In this document: one piece after another, positions 1 to 7,871 of the stretch
Layout: every line of letters starts with the position of its first letter
Position numbering within the stretch: position 1 is the stretch's first letter
Source of the DNA: Propionibacteriaceae bacterium
Lineage (GTDB): Bacteria > Actinomycetota > Actinomycetes > Propionibacteriales > Propionibacteriaceae
Assembly (NCBI GenBank): GCA_030544185.1
Contig: JAUNRO010000034.1
Span: forward strand, 1-14,721
Length of the DNA stretch: 14,721 nucleotides
Direction: 5' to 3'
Position numbers and translations under genes: made by a program
Notes under the pieces: model-generated
The model's database searches: none
What the model saw: the letters and a program-made list of their open reading frames with translations, nothing else
What the model was told of the DNA's origin: nothing

Positions 1-693
1 GCCGTGGAACATGTCACCGCCACCGAACAGCAGACCGCCGATCATCATGCCCGTCAGCATGTCCGAGCCGCGCCAGTTGTTGTAGTAACCCTGGGCATAG
101 GGCTGATAGGCCGGCCCGCCCTGCCAATAGGGCACCCGCTGGGCGCCGACGGCGACCGTGCGGATGTTGGGATCGGCACCGACCCTGACCCGCTCCGCGT
201 CGGCGGCACAGGCCGGCACATCGCGCGGGGAGCCACCGGGCGGGGCCCAGTTCACGTTCTCCGTCGACGGGCCGTGCTGAGGGTTGAAGAAGCACGGCGG
301 ACGCTTCTGCGGCAGCGCGCGGCCGGCGACCCGGGCCTTCACGCAGGCCATCGCATAGCGCCCGTCCTCGAGGATCTCGGTGACGTGCTTGATCTCATCG
401 GGTTTCGTGACCGCGTCCAGTGACCGCTTGGCATCGTCATAGGCGTCCAGCGCCCGCGTGTAGTCCTGCTGCATCGCCTCATCGAGCGCATGCCCGGCGA
501 CATCGGTGTCGAGCGACTGGAGTTCCTCACCGAACTTGGTGACGTCCTCCTCGGCGACACGCTTGACCGGCGCCAGTTGTGACTCGAGCTCGGCACGCTG
601 CCTCGCTTGCGAAGCGACCTGAGCCCGGCGGCTGAACCAGATGCCACCGCCGACGATCATGACCACGACGAGGACGACGACCAGGAAATCCAT
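1..693 (-). CDS. Membrane-anchored coiled-coil protein of unknown function, C-terminus cut off by the window edge
   Basis: An open minus-strand frame runs without a stop from an ATG at 693 to base 1, giving at least 231 residues. Residues 1-20 form one hydrophobic helix (DFLVVVLVVVMIVGGGIWF) followed by SRR, so an N-terminal anchor is likely. Residues 21-125 are charged and mostly helical, plausibly coiled coil. Then comes a segment with PPCFFNPQHGPS (132-143), NWAPPG and CAADAERV, with cysteines 117, 134 and 162, then a Tyr/Gly/Asn-rich stretch and a glycine-rich hydrophobic end (MLTGMMIGGLLFGGG, 212-226). I recall similar actinobacterial hypothetical proteins with the PPCFF-x-P-x-HGPS motif but no assigned function. 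It follows accA3 on the same strand, separated by a strong hairpin, so it is probably transcribed separately. No strong ribosome-binding site is visible (GGAA only), so the start is less certain than the frame. Confidence 0.82.
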   Translation of the reverse strand, partial: MDFLVVVLVVVMIVGGGIWFSRRAQVASQARQRAELESQLAPVKRVAEEDVTKFGEELQSLDTDVAGHALDEAMQQDYTRALDAYDDAKRSLDAVTKPDEIKHVTEILEDGRYAMACVKARVAGRALPQKRPPCFFNPQHGPSTENVNWAPPGGSPRDVPACAADAERVRVGADPNIRTVAVGAQRVPYWQGGPAYQPYAQGYYNNWRGSDMLTGMMIGGLLFGGGDMFHG

Positions 694-724
694 GTGTTCC
701 AGTCTGCCACGTGCCGGGGCGCGG

Positions 725-766
725 ATCGGGCCGCACACGTTCCCGCGGGAACGCGTGCGGCCCGAT
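725..766 (-). terminator. 42-bp near-perfect palindrome, likely terminator of accA3
   Basis: The arms 725-744 and 747-766 are complementary except for one A/C mismatch (737 against 754), and the central GC is self-complementary, so 20 of 21 symmetrical pairs match. It starts 21 bases beyond the accA3 stop codon in the direction of transcription. No T-tract follows; strong GC hairpins without a U-tail are common at actinobacterial gene ends. It lies between accA3 and the next minus-strand gene, where a terminator would be expected. Confidence 0.75.
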
Positions 767-786
767 GGCCGGACGGCGGCGGAGGA

Positions 787-2562
787 TCAGTCGTCGTCCT
801 CGTCGGAGTCATAGATCTCGCACAGGATGGAGCCGGCGGTGACCGTGGCGCCGACCTCGGCATTCAGGTTGGTGACCTTGCCGCTGCGGTGGGCGTTGAT
901 CGGCTGCTCCATCTTCATCGCCTCGAGGACCACGATCTGGTCGCCCTCGGAGACGATCGCACCCTCGGCCACCGCGACCTTCACGATCGTGCCCTGCATC
1001 GGTGAGGTCAGCGAGGTCGACGAGGCGGACCGGGCGTCGCCATGGCGCTTGCGGCGCGGCGGCTTCTTGGTCCGGCTGACCCCGATGCCGCCGATCGTGC
1101 TCGGCAGCTTCACCTCGATGCGCTTGCCGTTGACCTCGACCACCACGGAGGTCTTGTCCTCCGCGGGCGCCTCGGCCTCCTCGCCCGGAGCACCGGCATA
1201 GGGCTCGATCTGGTTGTTGAACTCGGTCTCGATCCAGCGGGTGTGCACGGTGAAGCTGCCGTTGCCTGCGACATAGGCGGGATCGTCGAGGACGACCTGG
1301 TGGAACGGGATGACGGTCGGCATGCCGTCGACGCGGGTCTCGGCGAGCGCCCGGCGCGACCGCTGGATGGCTTGCTCGCGAGTGGCGCCGGTGACGATGA
1401 TCTTGGCGACCAGCGAGTCGAAGGCACCCGGCACGGTCATGCCCTTGAGATAGCCCTCATCGACGCGTACGCCCGGGCCGGTCGGTGCGACCCAGTCGGT
1501 CAGGGTGCCGGGGGCGGGCATGAAGTTGCGGCCCGCGTCCTCGGCGTTGATCCGGAACTCGATGGAGTGGCCGCGGACCTCGGGGTCGTCATAGCCGAGC
1601 TCCTCGCCGTCGGCGATGCGGAACATCTCGCGGACCAGATCGATGCCGGTGACCTCCTCGGACACCGGGTGCTCGACCTGGAGGCGGGTGTTGACCTCGA
1701 GGAACGAGATCGTGCCGTCCTGGCCGACCAGGAACTCACAGGTCCCGGCGCCGACATAGCCGGCCTCCTTGAGGATGGCCTTGGACGACGTATAAAGCGT
1801 GTCCATCTGCTCATCGCTGAGGAACGGGGCCGGCGCCTCCTCGACGAGCTTCTGGTGCCGGCGCTGCAGCGAGCAGTCACGGGTGGAGACGACCACGACA
1901 TTGCCGTGCTGGTCGGCGAGGCACTGGGTCTCGACGTGGCGCGGCTTGTCGAGGTAGCGCTCGACGAAGCACTCGCCCCGGCCGAAAGCGGTCACGGCCT
2001 CGCGCACCGCCGACTCGAACAACTCACGGATCTCCATCCGGTCGCGCGCGACCTTCAGGCCGCGGCCACCGCCGCCATAGGCGGCCTTGATCGCGATGGG
2101 CAGGCCGTGCTCCTCGGCGAACGCGATGACCTCATCGGCGCCCGCGACCGGGTCCTTGGTGCCGGGCACCAGGGGAGCGCCGGCCTTCTGGGCGATGTGG
2201 CGGGCCTTGACCTTGTCCCCGAGGCCGTCGATGGCGGACGGGGGCGGGCCGATCCAGATCAGCCCCGCGTCCATGACCGCCTGGGCGAAATCGGCGTTCT
2301 CCGCGAGGAACCCATAGCCGGGATGCACCGCGTCCGCGCCGGACTTCGCGGCGATGTCCAAGATCTTCGAGACGTCCAGATAGGTCTCCGCAGGGGTCTT
2401 GCCATCCAGGGCGTACGCCTCGTCGGCCAGCCTGACGAACAGGCTGTCCGCATCCGGATCGGCATAGATCGCCACACTGCCCAGGCCCGCGTCGGCGGCG
2501 GCCCGGATCACGCGAACGGCGATCTCGCCCCGGTTGGCGATGAGTACCTTGCTGATTCCCAC
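787..2562 (-). CDS. accA3: Acyl-CoA carboxylase alpha subunit: biotin carboxylase fused to biotin carboxyl carrier protein
   Basis: This cytoplasmic protein uses ATP and bicarbonate to carboxylate biotin bound to its own C-terminal carrier domain; a beta subunit then passes the carboxyl group to an acyl-CoA. Residues 1-120 carry the biotin carboxylase N-domain ([24 protein letters not shown]). The ATP-grasp glycine loop GGGGRG is at 163-168, and [19 protein letters not shown] (228-246) and [12 protein letters not shown] (289-300) are catalytic signatures. After a basic linker (KKPPRRKRH, 499-507) the BCCP domain ends the protein, with EAMKM and the biotinylated lysine at about 550. The 591-residue length fits AccA3-type fusions. 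I chose the GTG at 2562 because AGGAGG lies 6 bases upstream and the protein then begins directly at the conserved N-terminus; the frame runs open 44 codons further upstream without homology. The accD and accE partners are about 8 kb away. Confidence 0.96.
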   Translation of the reverse strand: MGISKVLIANRGEIAVRVIRAAADAGLGSVAIYADPDADSLFVRLADEAYALDGKTPAETYLDVSKILDIAAKSGADAVHPGYGFLAENADFAQAVMDAGLIWIGPPPSAIDGLGDKVKARHIAQKAGAPLVPGTKDPVAGADEVIAFAEEHGLPIAIKAAYGGGGRGLKVARDRMEIRELFESAVREAVTAFGRGECFVERYLDKPRHVETQCLADQHGNVVVVSTRDCSLQRRHQKLVEEAPAPFLSDEQMDTLYTSSKAILKEAGYVGAGTCEFLVGQDGTISFLEVNTRLQVEHPVSEEVTGIDLVREMFRIADGEELGYDDPEVRGHSIEFRINAEDAGRNFMPAPGTLTDWVAPTGPGVRVDEGYLKGMTVPGAFDSLVAKIIVTGATREQAIQRSRRALAETRVDGMPTVIPFHQVVLDDPAYVAGNGSFTVHTRWIETEFNNQIEPYAGAPGEEAEAPAEDKTSVVVEVNGKRIEVKLPSTIGGIGVSRTKKPPRRKRHGDARSASSTSLTSPMQGTIVKVAVAEGAIVSEGDQIVVLEAMKMEQPINAHRSGKVTNLNAEVGATVTAGSILCEIYDSDEDDD

Positions 2563-2568
2563 GGAAGT

Positions 2569-2574
2569 CCTCCT
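2569..2574 (-). promoter_or_regulatory. Ribosome-binding site fixing the accA3 GTG start
   Basis: The minus strand reads AGGAGG, then six bases, then GTG at 2562. This matches the anti-Shine-Dalgarno sequence fully and selects this GTG over the in-frame ATG at 2694. Confidence 0.85.
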
Positions 2575-2594
2575 GGTCGTTCCTATCCCAACGG

Positions 2595-2600
2595 AGTCTA
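2595..2600 (-). promoter_or_regulatory. Possible -10 element of accA3
   Basis: TAGACT on the minus strand fits the actinobacterial TANNNT pattern and would give a leader of roughly 26 bases containing the AGGAGG site. No convincing -35 hexamer is found 16-19 bases upstream, so the call is tentative. Confidence 0.3.
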
Positions 2601-2714
2601 GGGGACAGGCCCCGGCCCGGGGTCGGAGACCGGCACATAGAAAACGTGCTGCACGCCACGTCAGCTCCGCATGACTCGCTTCGGCGTCCCGCACCGGCCA
2701 ACCGGAAGGCCAAG

Positions 2715-2728
2715 GGCGCTTGCGCGCC
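2715..2728 (-). terminator. Small GC hairpin with GCAA loop after qNOR
   Basis: On the minus strand GGCGC-GCAA-GCGCC forms a perfect 5-bp stem closed by a GNRA-type tetraloop, starting 11 bases after the qNOR stop codon and followed by CTTGG. Position and structure suit a short terminator or 3'-end stabiliser; the stem is short and lacks a clear U-tract. Confidence 0.45.
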
Positions 2729-2739
2729 GCGACGGCGGA

Positions 2740-5136
2740 TCAGTACTTGTCAGCGCCCACCTCGTCGCCACTGAGATCCTCCGGGTGCAGCGGGGTGCCG
2801 GGCTCGACCTCGACGCCGTCCTTCTTGGTCGACCAGCCGGTGAGCAGGCCGATCATGAAGACACCGATCGCCAGGGCACCGACGGCGAAGATGACGTCAC
2901 CCGGCGTACGCAGCCAACGAAGCACGGTGAGGATCGGGGTATAGAGGAACTCGTCGGACCGGGCGTACCAGAATCCGTGCTCCATGCTCGCCCAGGCCTG
3001 GGCCAGGCCGAGCGGCAGCAGGCTCAGCATCGCCATCAGGAACAGGCCACCGTTGAGGCACCAGAAACCGATCGCGATCGGCAACTCGTTCCACTCCTTG
3101 CCCGGCATCAGCGCGCGGACGCAGAACAGCATGAGACCGATGCCGAGCATGCCATAGACGCCGAACAGGGCGGTGTGGCCGTGCAGCGGCGTCAGGTTGA
3201 GCCCCTGCACATAGAACAGCGAGATCGGCGGGTTGATGAGGAAGCCGAACACGCCCGCGCCGAGCATGTTCCAAAACGACACGGAGACGAAGAAATAGAT
3301 CGCCCACTTGTAGCCGTTGACCCACGGGCCGACCTTGAGCAGCTTGAGGTTGCGGAAGGCCTCGAAGCCGACGAGGGCCAGCGGCACCACTTCCAGCGCG
3401 CTGAACGCGGCCGACCACGCCATCACGACGTCGTTGGAGCCGGCGAAATAGAGGTGGTGGCCGGTGCCGATGATGCCGCCGAAGAGGAAGACCACGGTCG
3501 CCGCGAGGGTCGCGGTCGCCGCCGTCACCGGCCGCAGCAGGCCGAGGCGGGTGAGCAGGAAGGCGATCACCACGGTCGCGAAGACCTCGAAGAAGCCCTC
3601 GACCCACAGGTGGACGACCCACCAGCGCCAATACTCGGTGATCGACAGGTGCGTGTCGTGGCCCATGCCGAAGGCCGCGCCGAAGAAGCCGGTGATCGCG
3701 ACACAGGACATGATGAGCATGAGGATGAGCGTGCGCTGGGAACCGGCGGCCAGGGGTGCCTCGTCGGTCGGCTCGAGCCGCTCGGAGTGCTTCGCCTTGC
3801 GCATCGCCGGCCACATGGCGCGCACCATGAGCACCAGCCACAGGACCAGGCCGATGAACAGGGCGACCTGCCAGGTGCGGGCGAGATCGAGATATTCATA
3901 GCCCGTCGTCCCGAGCCACCAGTTGAGGGGCTTGCCGTAGCCCATTTTGCCGGTCATCGACAGCCACTGGCCGATCATGGAACCCAGGACCACGACGATC
4001 AGGGCGCCGAACAGCACGTTCACGCCCAGCCGCTGGAACTTCGGTTCCCGGCCGCCGACCGCGGGAGCGACGAACAGGCCGGTGGCCAACCACGCGGTGG
4101 CGATCCAGAAGATCCCGAGCTGGGTGTGCCAAGTGCGCACGACGGCATACGGCAGCCATTCGTCGATCGGGATGCCATAGAGCGCGCCGCCCTCGACCCC
4201 GTAGTGCGCGGTGATGATGCCCACCGCGATCTGCAGGACAAACAGGCCGCCGACGACGAAGAAGTATTTCAGGGTCGCCTTCTGGGACGGAGTGGGCTGA
4301 TAGCCCAGCAGCGGATCCTTCTTGGGGACGTCCTTGCGGGTCTCGTCCTCGTCGCTGTGGACGTTGTGATACCAGACCATGCCGCCGATACCGGCCAGCA
4401 GCAGGATGATGCTGATGATCGACCACAAGATGTTGGTCGTGGTCGGCACGTTGTCGATCAGCGGCTCATGGGGCCAGTTCTGGGTATAGGTCGCCGCCGA
4501 GTCCGGAGCATTCGTGCTCGCGGCCCAGCTCGACCACCAGAAGAAGGCCACCATCTTGCGGCCCAGCTCCGGATCGCTGAGCGTGCCCGCCGGGATCGCG
4601 TTCTGTTCGTGGCCTTCGGCGAACATCCGCGCGTAGTAATCGGCGTTGTCGTTCCAGGCATCCACCCGGTCCGGGGTGAGGGTGACGGTCTTTGTCGCCG
4701 GATCGTAGGTGTTGGTCCGCATCGTCTGCTTGAGCCGGGCCTCCAACGCGGCCTGTCGCTCGGGGTCCAGGGCGTCGAACTCGTTGGGGGCGGCGAAGCG
4801 ATCGAGCAGGAAGACCGCCTCGCGGTGGAGCAGGTCAGCGGTCCAGTCCGGGGCGACGTATGCCCCGTGGCCCCACACCGACCCGATCTGCTGGCCGCCG
4901 ATCGACTGCCAGATCTGCTGGCCCTCGATGATGTCATCGCCCGTCATGACGATGCGGCCCTCGGTGTCGACCACCTGCGCCGGGATGGGCGGCTTGGATT
5001 GATTTATCTGCGCACCCATGTACAACAGCACGCCGAACGAGAACACTAGAACAACGATCAGCGCTCCCCACCAGCGCTTGTCCCGCGGTGAGATCCAGTC
5101 CAGCGGGCGGGTGTCAGAACTACGGGTGATAGCCAC
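2740..5136 (-). CDS. norZ: Single-subunit quinol-dependent nitric oxide reductase (qNOR)
   Basis: This membrane enzyme of the heme-copper oxidase superfamily reduces two NO to N2O with electrons from quinol, for NO detoxification or denitrification. A first membrane helix (about 24-42) and a soluble region (about 43-232) match the qNOR-specific N-terminal extension, followed by a polytopic NorB-like core. Visible ligands: H337 (HTQLGIFW) and H654 as probable low-spin heme b ligands, H652 as probable heme b3 ligand (LHGHTALFG), H509 (VVHLWVE) and H560/H561 (GTGHHLYF) at the non-heme iron site, plus conserved E513 and E582. The 798-residue length is usual for qNOR. The GTG at 5136 was chosen because AAAGGAG lies 6 bases upstream; the frame extends 67 codons further without qNOR-like sequence. 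No norC or nitrite reductase gene is nearby, so detoxification is as likely as respiration. Confidence 0.95.
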   Translation of the reverse strand: MAITRSSDTRPLDWISPRDKRWWGALIVVLVFSFGVLLYMGAQINQSKPPIPAQVVDTEGRIVMTGDDIIEGQQIWQSIGGQQIGSVWGHGAYVAPDWTADLLHREAVFLLDRFAAPNEFDALDPERQAALEARLKQTMRTNTYDPATKTVTLTPDRVDAWNDNADYYARMFAEGHEQNAIPAGTLSDPELGRKMVAFFWWSSWAASTNAPDSAATYTQNWPHEPLIDNVPTTTNILWSIISIILLLAGIGGMVWYHNVHSDEDETRKDVPKKDPLLGYQPTPSQKATLKYFFVVGGLFVLQIAVGIITAHYGVEGGALYGIPIDEWLPYAVVRTWHTQLGIFWIATAWLATGLFVAPAVGGREPKFQRLGVNVLFGALIVVVLGSMIGQWLSMTGKMGYGKPLNWWLGTTGYEYLDLARTWQVALFIGLVLWLVLMVRAMWPAMRKAKHSERLEPTDEAPLAAGSQRTLILMLIMSCVAITGFFGAAFGMGHDTHLSITEYWRWWVVHLWVEGFFEVFATVVIAFLLTRLGLLRPVTAATATLAATVVFLFGGIIGTGHHLYFAGSNDVVMAWSAAFSALEVVPLALVGFEAFRNLKLLKVGPWVNGYKWAIYFFVSVSFWNMLGAGVFGFLINPPISLFYVQGLNLTPLHGHTALFGVYGMLGIGLMLFCVRALMPGKEWNELPIAIGFWCLNGGLFLMAMLSLLPLGLAQAWASMEHGFWYARSDEFLYTPILTVLRWLRTPGDVIFAVGALAIGVFMIGLLTGWSTKKDGVEVEPGTPLHPEDLSGDEVGADKY

Positions 5137-5142
5137 GACGAA

Positions 5143-5149
5143 CTCCTTT
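5143..5149 (-). promoter_or_regulatory. Ribosome-binding site fixing the qNOR GTG start
   Basis: AAAGGAG on the minus strand sits six bases before GTG 5136. Other in-frame GTG codons nearby have no comparable site. Confidence 0.8.
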
Positions 5150-5150
5150 G

Positions 5151-5172
5151 TCACGGTAATTCCGTGATTATT
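5151..5172 (-). promoter_or_regulatory. Perfect inverted repeat overlapping the likely qNOR promoter start: candidate operator
   Basis: TCACGG-TAATT-CCGTGA (5151-5167) is a perfect 6-bp inverted repeat around a 5-bp AT spacer, immediately upstream of the qNOR ribosome-binding site. On the minus strand AATAAT (5172-5167) touches its upstream edge and could be the -10 box, with TTGCCA about 20 bases further upstream as an imperfectly spaced -35. The dyad would then cover the transcription start, the usual place for a repressor. NO-responsive regulators such as NsrR are natural candidates from gene function, but I cannot match the motif to a known consensus. Confidence 0.5.
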
Positions 5173-5236
5173 GAAACACTCGGGTCCGAAGGTGGCAACG
5201 GTTTTCCGGAGAATCTTGGCTGAGTGGGGCGCCGGC

Positions 5237-6499
5237 TCAGTCGAAGAGCGCCTGGCCGGCGAACTCGCCGGCGCGGATCCCGGGCGGGATCGCCCACACA
5301 CCAGAGCTCGTCGCCTGCAGATAGTCCGACATGACATCCAATGTTGCCAGCCGGTGCTGGAGTGGGACGTAGTGCGTGTGGGGGTCGATGCAGAAGGCCA
5401 TGAAGAACTCCCCGGCGTTGAGCCGGCCGAGGTCGTCGGTGCCGTCGACGAACTTATAGCTGCGGCGCAGCAGCTGCACGCCGTTGTTCTTGCTCGGATG
5501 GACCAGCGCCACGTGGGCCCGGGCGGAAATCAGCGGGCGGCCATTGCGGCCGGTCAGCCGGAAATTCGGTTCGCTGAACTCGGTCCCGCCCGACAGCGGA
5601 GCCCCCTCGGCCTTGGTGCGCCCGATCATGGCCTCCTGCTCCATGAGCGCGGCACGGTCCCAGGTCTCGAGGTGCATCGCGATCCGGCGGGTCACCAGGA
5701 ACGTCCCACCGGCCAGCCAGGACGCGGCCGGATCCGCGCTGGCTCCGACCCACACGTGGCGGTTCAGCGCTTCGGGGTCCTCACTGGACAAATTCGCGGT
5801 GCCGTCCTTGAAGCCGAAGAGATTGCGCGAGGTCTCCTGCGGCGTGTCGGGGGAGGATCGCTGGTCGAACCCGAGCTGGGACCAGCGCACCCGCGCGATG
5901 CCGAAGGCTGCCCGGGTCAGGTTCCTGATCGCGTGGACCGCCACCACGGGGTCGTTCGCGCAGGCCTGGACGCACAGATCGCCATAACTGCGCTCCGGGT
6001 CGATCCGGTCACCACGAAAGGTGGGCAACCTGGTCAGCGTGGCCGGCTGGCGGGCGGCCAAGTCGAACCGGTCGTGTCCGTCGGCGGTGCGAAACAGCGT
6101 GGGGCCGAAGCCGAAGGTGATGGTCAGTCCCGCGGGCGGGATGTCGGTCACCTCGCCGGTGTCGCCCGGGGGTGCGTGATAGGAACTGGCGGGGTCGCCG
6201 ATCCGGGCACCCCGGGTGAGCCGTTCGGCGATGTCGGTCCAGCGCCGCAGTAGATCGATCAGTTCGTCGCGGGAGCTCGTGATGACGTCGAAGGCGGCGA
6301 AGTGCAGGCTGTCCTGCATCGGGGTGAGGATGCCCGCTTGGCGCTCACCATGGAACGGATGGCGCAGCGCCTGGTTGGACTCGCGCTCCGTGGGCTCTCC
6401 GGTGGCTCGCACATGTCCGAAAGCAGCCGCACCGCCCACCGCGGCCACGCCGGCGCCCAGGAGCCCGCGGCGGGACAGCCCGCTTCGTTGCTCGCTCAT
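5237..6499 (-). CDS. efeB: EfeB: Tat-exported DyP-type heme peroxidase of the Efe iron system
   Basis: EfeB is a heme b peroxidase acting outside the cytoplasmic membrane, proposed to oxidise ferrous iron or release iron from heme for the Efe uptake system. The N-terminus LSRRGLLGAG (8-17) followed by a hydrophobic alanine/glycine stretch is a twin-arginine signal, consistent with export of a folded cofactor protein. The DyP motif GFKDG is at 229-233; H329 (RAHVALVHP) is the probable proximal heme ligand, and the R345/R346 pair (LLRRSYKF) holds the probable distal arginine. The 420-residue length fits EfeB. The ATG at 6499 overlaps the efeO stop (TGATG), so the two are translationally coupled; a GTG directly before it (6502) is an alternative start. 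It is followed by qNOR on the same strand after a 100-bp spacer with its own promoter-like sequence. Confidence 0.94.
   Translation of the reverse strand: MSEQRSGLSRRGLLGAGVAAVGGAAAFGHVRATGEPTERESNQALRHPFHGERQAGILTPMQDSLHFAAFDVITSSRDELIDLLRRWTDIAERLTRGARIGDPASSYHAPPGDTGEVTDIPPAGLTITFGFGPTLFRTADGHDRFDLAARQPATLTRLPTFRGDRIDPERSYGDLCVQACANDPVVAVHAIRNLTRAAFGIARVRWSQLGFDQRSSPDTPQETSRNLFGFKDGTANLSSEDPEALNRHVWVGASADPAASWLAGGTFLVTRRIAMHLETWDRAALMEQEAMIGRTKAEGAPLSGGTEFSEPNFRLTGRNGRPLISARAHVALVHPSKNNGVQLLRRSYKFVDGTDDLGRLNAGEFFMAFCIDPHTHYVPLQHRLATLDVMSDYLQATSSGVWAIPPGIRAGEFAGQALFD
5255..5272 (-). terminator. Hairpin inside the 3' end of efeB, possible terminator
   Basis: GCCGGCG-aact-CGCCGGC is a perfect 7-bp stem with a 4-base loop, ending 16 bases before the efeB stop. 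No other hairpin is seen between efeB and the qNOR promoter, so it may serve as the efeOB transcript end. It could equally be chance in GC-rich coding sequence. Confidence 0.25.
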
Positions 6500-7656
6500 C
6501 ACGCCACCGCCGCGGCCAACTGGGCCAAGGGCTCGGAAAGGCGGTTGACGGCGTCTGCCAACTCCCGGATCTCTTCATGGCTCAACTCGTCATAGCCTTT
6601 GAAACCAGAGCCCACGCGATGCCTGTTGAGCAGGATCTGGACATCGTCGAAGCCGGATGCGAGCTGCCGGTCCAGGGCGGGATCCCGCTGCTGCAGGAAC
6701 GGCCGCAGACCGGCCCAGGCCACGCGGGCACCGTCGAGGTTGCCCTGGAAGTCCCAGAGGTCGGTACGCGACCAGTACTCCTCCTCGCCCGTCACCTTGC
6801 GCGTGGCGACTTCGTCCAACAGTGTGCGCGCGCCGTGACCGATCTCGTGCAGGGTGAAGCGAGTCGTGCGCGTGCGCTCCTCCACCGCGCGGGTGGCCTC
6901 CATCAGCGCATCGGCGTACTCGATCCGCTGTGCCGGCGAGAGCGGGACATAGCCGTCCGCGCGCTGTGGCCACAGGTCCTTTTCGATGCGGTGCCAGCCC
7001 GTCCACTGCTGGTTGCTGGCGAGATCCGCCTCCCGGCTATCCAGGTGCGCATTGAGGTCGCGGAACGAATGCGTCACGGTCTCGATGCGCTCCCAGTGAA
7101 TCCGGGTCTCGGGATAGAGCTGGCGAGCACGGTCGTCCTCACCGGCCGTGTAGGCAGTCACGAACAACTCGGTGTCCGCGAGGAGTTCCTGCGCCTGGTG
7201 GCGCACATAGGCCTCATAGCTGTCGACCGCCTGGTTGATCAGCTCCCGGTCGTCGGTGCCCTCGAGCTCGGTGCTGCCATGGACTTTGAATTGCTGGCGG
7301 ATGCCGTCGCCGGTCATGCCCGGGCGGCATGCTGCCAGGTATTGACCCGAGGGGACGGTGAGCACCAGCTCGCGCGTGAGCCCCGGTGCAAGGTCCTCGA
7401 CCGTGCCGAGGATGCCGATGCCGTGAGGCCCCATCAGCATGAACTCGGTCACCTGAGTGCCGCGATTGGTGATGGTGAAGCTGAGCCGCCCCGCCGGGGC
7501 GTCGCCCGCGGAGACGATGCAGTCATTGTCCGTGGCCTGCACCGAGATCCGCTGGGAATCACTGGCTTGGGCGGTCGCGCGATCGGTGCAGCCTGCGGCC
7601 ACTGCCATCATCGTTGCGACCGTCACGAGGGCCACGCCGGTCAGCACCCGGGTCAT
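6499..7656 (-). CDS. efeO: EfeO: lipoprotein with cupredoxin and M75 (imelysin-like) domains, iron uptake
   Basis: EfeO is the extracytoplasmic metal-binding partner of the Efe ferrous iron system. The N-terminus is a lipoprotein signal: hydrophobic residues 4-21, then AAGC with the lipidated cysteine at 23. Residues about 34-127 form an EfeO-type cupredoxin domain with CRPGM (C110, M114) as probable metal ligands. Residues about 135-385 are the helical M75 domain, with ETRIHWERIE (183-192) and the characteristic HxxE as HRIE at 222-225 in GWHRIEKDLW. The 385-residue length is usual for a two-domain EfeO. The ATG at 7656 has GGAGG 10 bases upstream, rather distant. The gene overlaps efeB and forms an operon with it; the expected permease gene efeU is absent from the flanks. 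A promoter with palindromes lies upstream. Confidence 0.95.
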   Translation of the reverse strand: MTRVLTGVALVTVATMMAVAAGCTDRATAQASDSQRISVQATDNDCIVSAGDAPAGRLSFTITNRGTQVTEFMLMGPHGIGILGTVEDLAPGLTRELVLTVPSGQYLAACRPGMTGDGIRQQFKVHGSTELEGTDDRELINQAVDSYEAYVRHQAQELLADTELFVTAYTAGEDDRARQLYPETRIHWERIETVTHSFRDLNAHLDSREADLASNQQWTGWHRIEKDLWPQRADGYVPLSPAQRIEYADALMEATRAVEERTRTTRFTLHEIGHGARTLLDEVATRKVTGEEEYWSRTDLWDFQGNLDGARVAWAGLRPFLQQRDPALDRQLASGFDDVQILLNRHRVGSGFKGYDELSHEEIRELADAVNRLSEPLAQLAAAVA

Positions 7657-7734
7657 CTCTTGTCAGCCTCCGTCCCACAGGTCGGCGATGCCATCGACGG
7701 CATCGGCGGTGCCTAGCTGGGGGAGGCTATGCAA

Positions 7735-7786
7735 TGCAATTGCAAACTAGTTGATTCGAGTGGCCTTTGCAAAATACCCCCCGGTA
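7735..7786 (-). promoter_or_regulatory. efeO promoter with palindromic candidate operators
   Basis: On the minus strand TTGCAA (7772-7767), a 17-base spacer and TAGTTT (7749-7744) form a plausible sigma-70-type promoter. The perfect palindrome TGCAATTGCA (7735-7744) begins at the -10 box and covers the expected start point. A second palindrome, TTTGCAAA (7766-7773), contains the -35 box. Upstream, TACC-CCCC-GGTA (7775-7786) is a short inverted repeat resembling CsoR-type copper operators. The recurring TTGCAA motif recalls Fur-family boxes. Regulator identities are guesses; promoter geometry and palindromes are directly visible. The leader would be about 80 bases. Confidence 0.45.
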
Positions 7787-7871
7787 GATTTTCGCCATCC
7801 AGGCAGAAGTGTTCGCATTATGAGCGTTTTGACGAAAAATGCTTCAGTTGTTTAACCATTAAGGCTTGGGC

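Noticed and set aside
1042..2601. Long plus-strand ORF of 519 codons opposite accA3
   Set aside because: Antisense to a gene with unmistakable biotin carboxylase motifs; composition is the Asp/Gly/Leu/Arg-rich shadow typical of high-GC coding DNA.
2645..2655. Palindrome CGTGCTGCACG between qNOR and accA3 as an operator
   Set aside because: A perfect 5-1-5 dyad, but about 80 bp upstream of accA3, not linked to a clear promoter, and short for GC-rich DNA.
2671..5049. Long plus-strand ORF of 792 codons opposite qNOR
   Set aside because: Shadow of the qNOR frame, with a His/Asp/Glu/Arg-rich low-complexity translation and no motif.
7824..7842. GCGTTTT-GACGA-AAAATGC hairpin in the ubiA-efeO spacer as a terminator
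   Set aside because: Its only G-T wobble becomes an A-C mismatch on the ubiA strand, and no T-tract follows outside the stem, so support is weak.
7829..7851. TTGACG-N17-TTAACC as a plus-strand promoter
   Set aside because: The -10 match is poor and no plus-strand gene follows; it would only make antisense RNA to ubiA.
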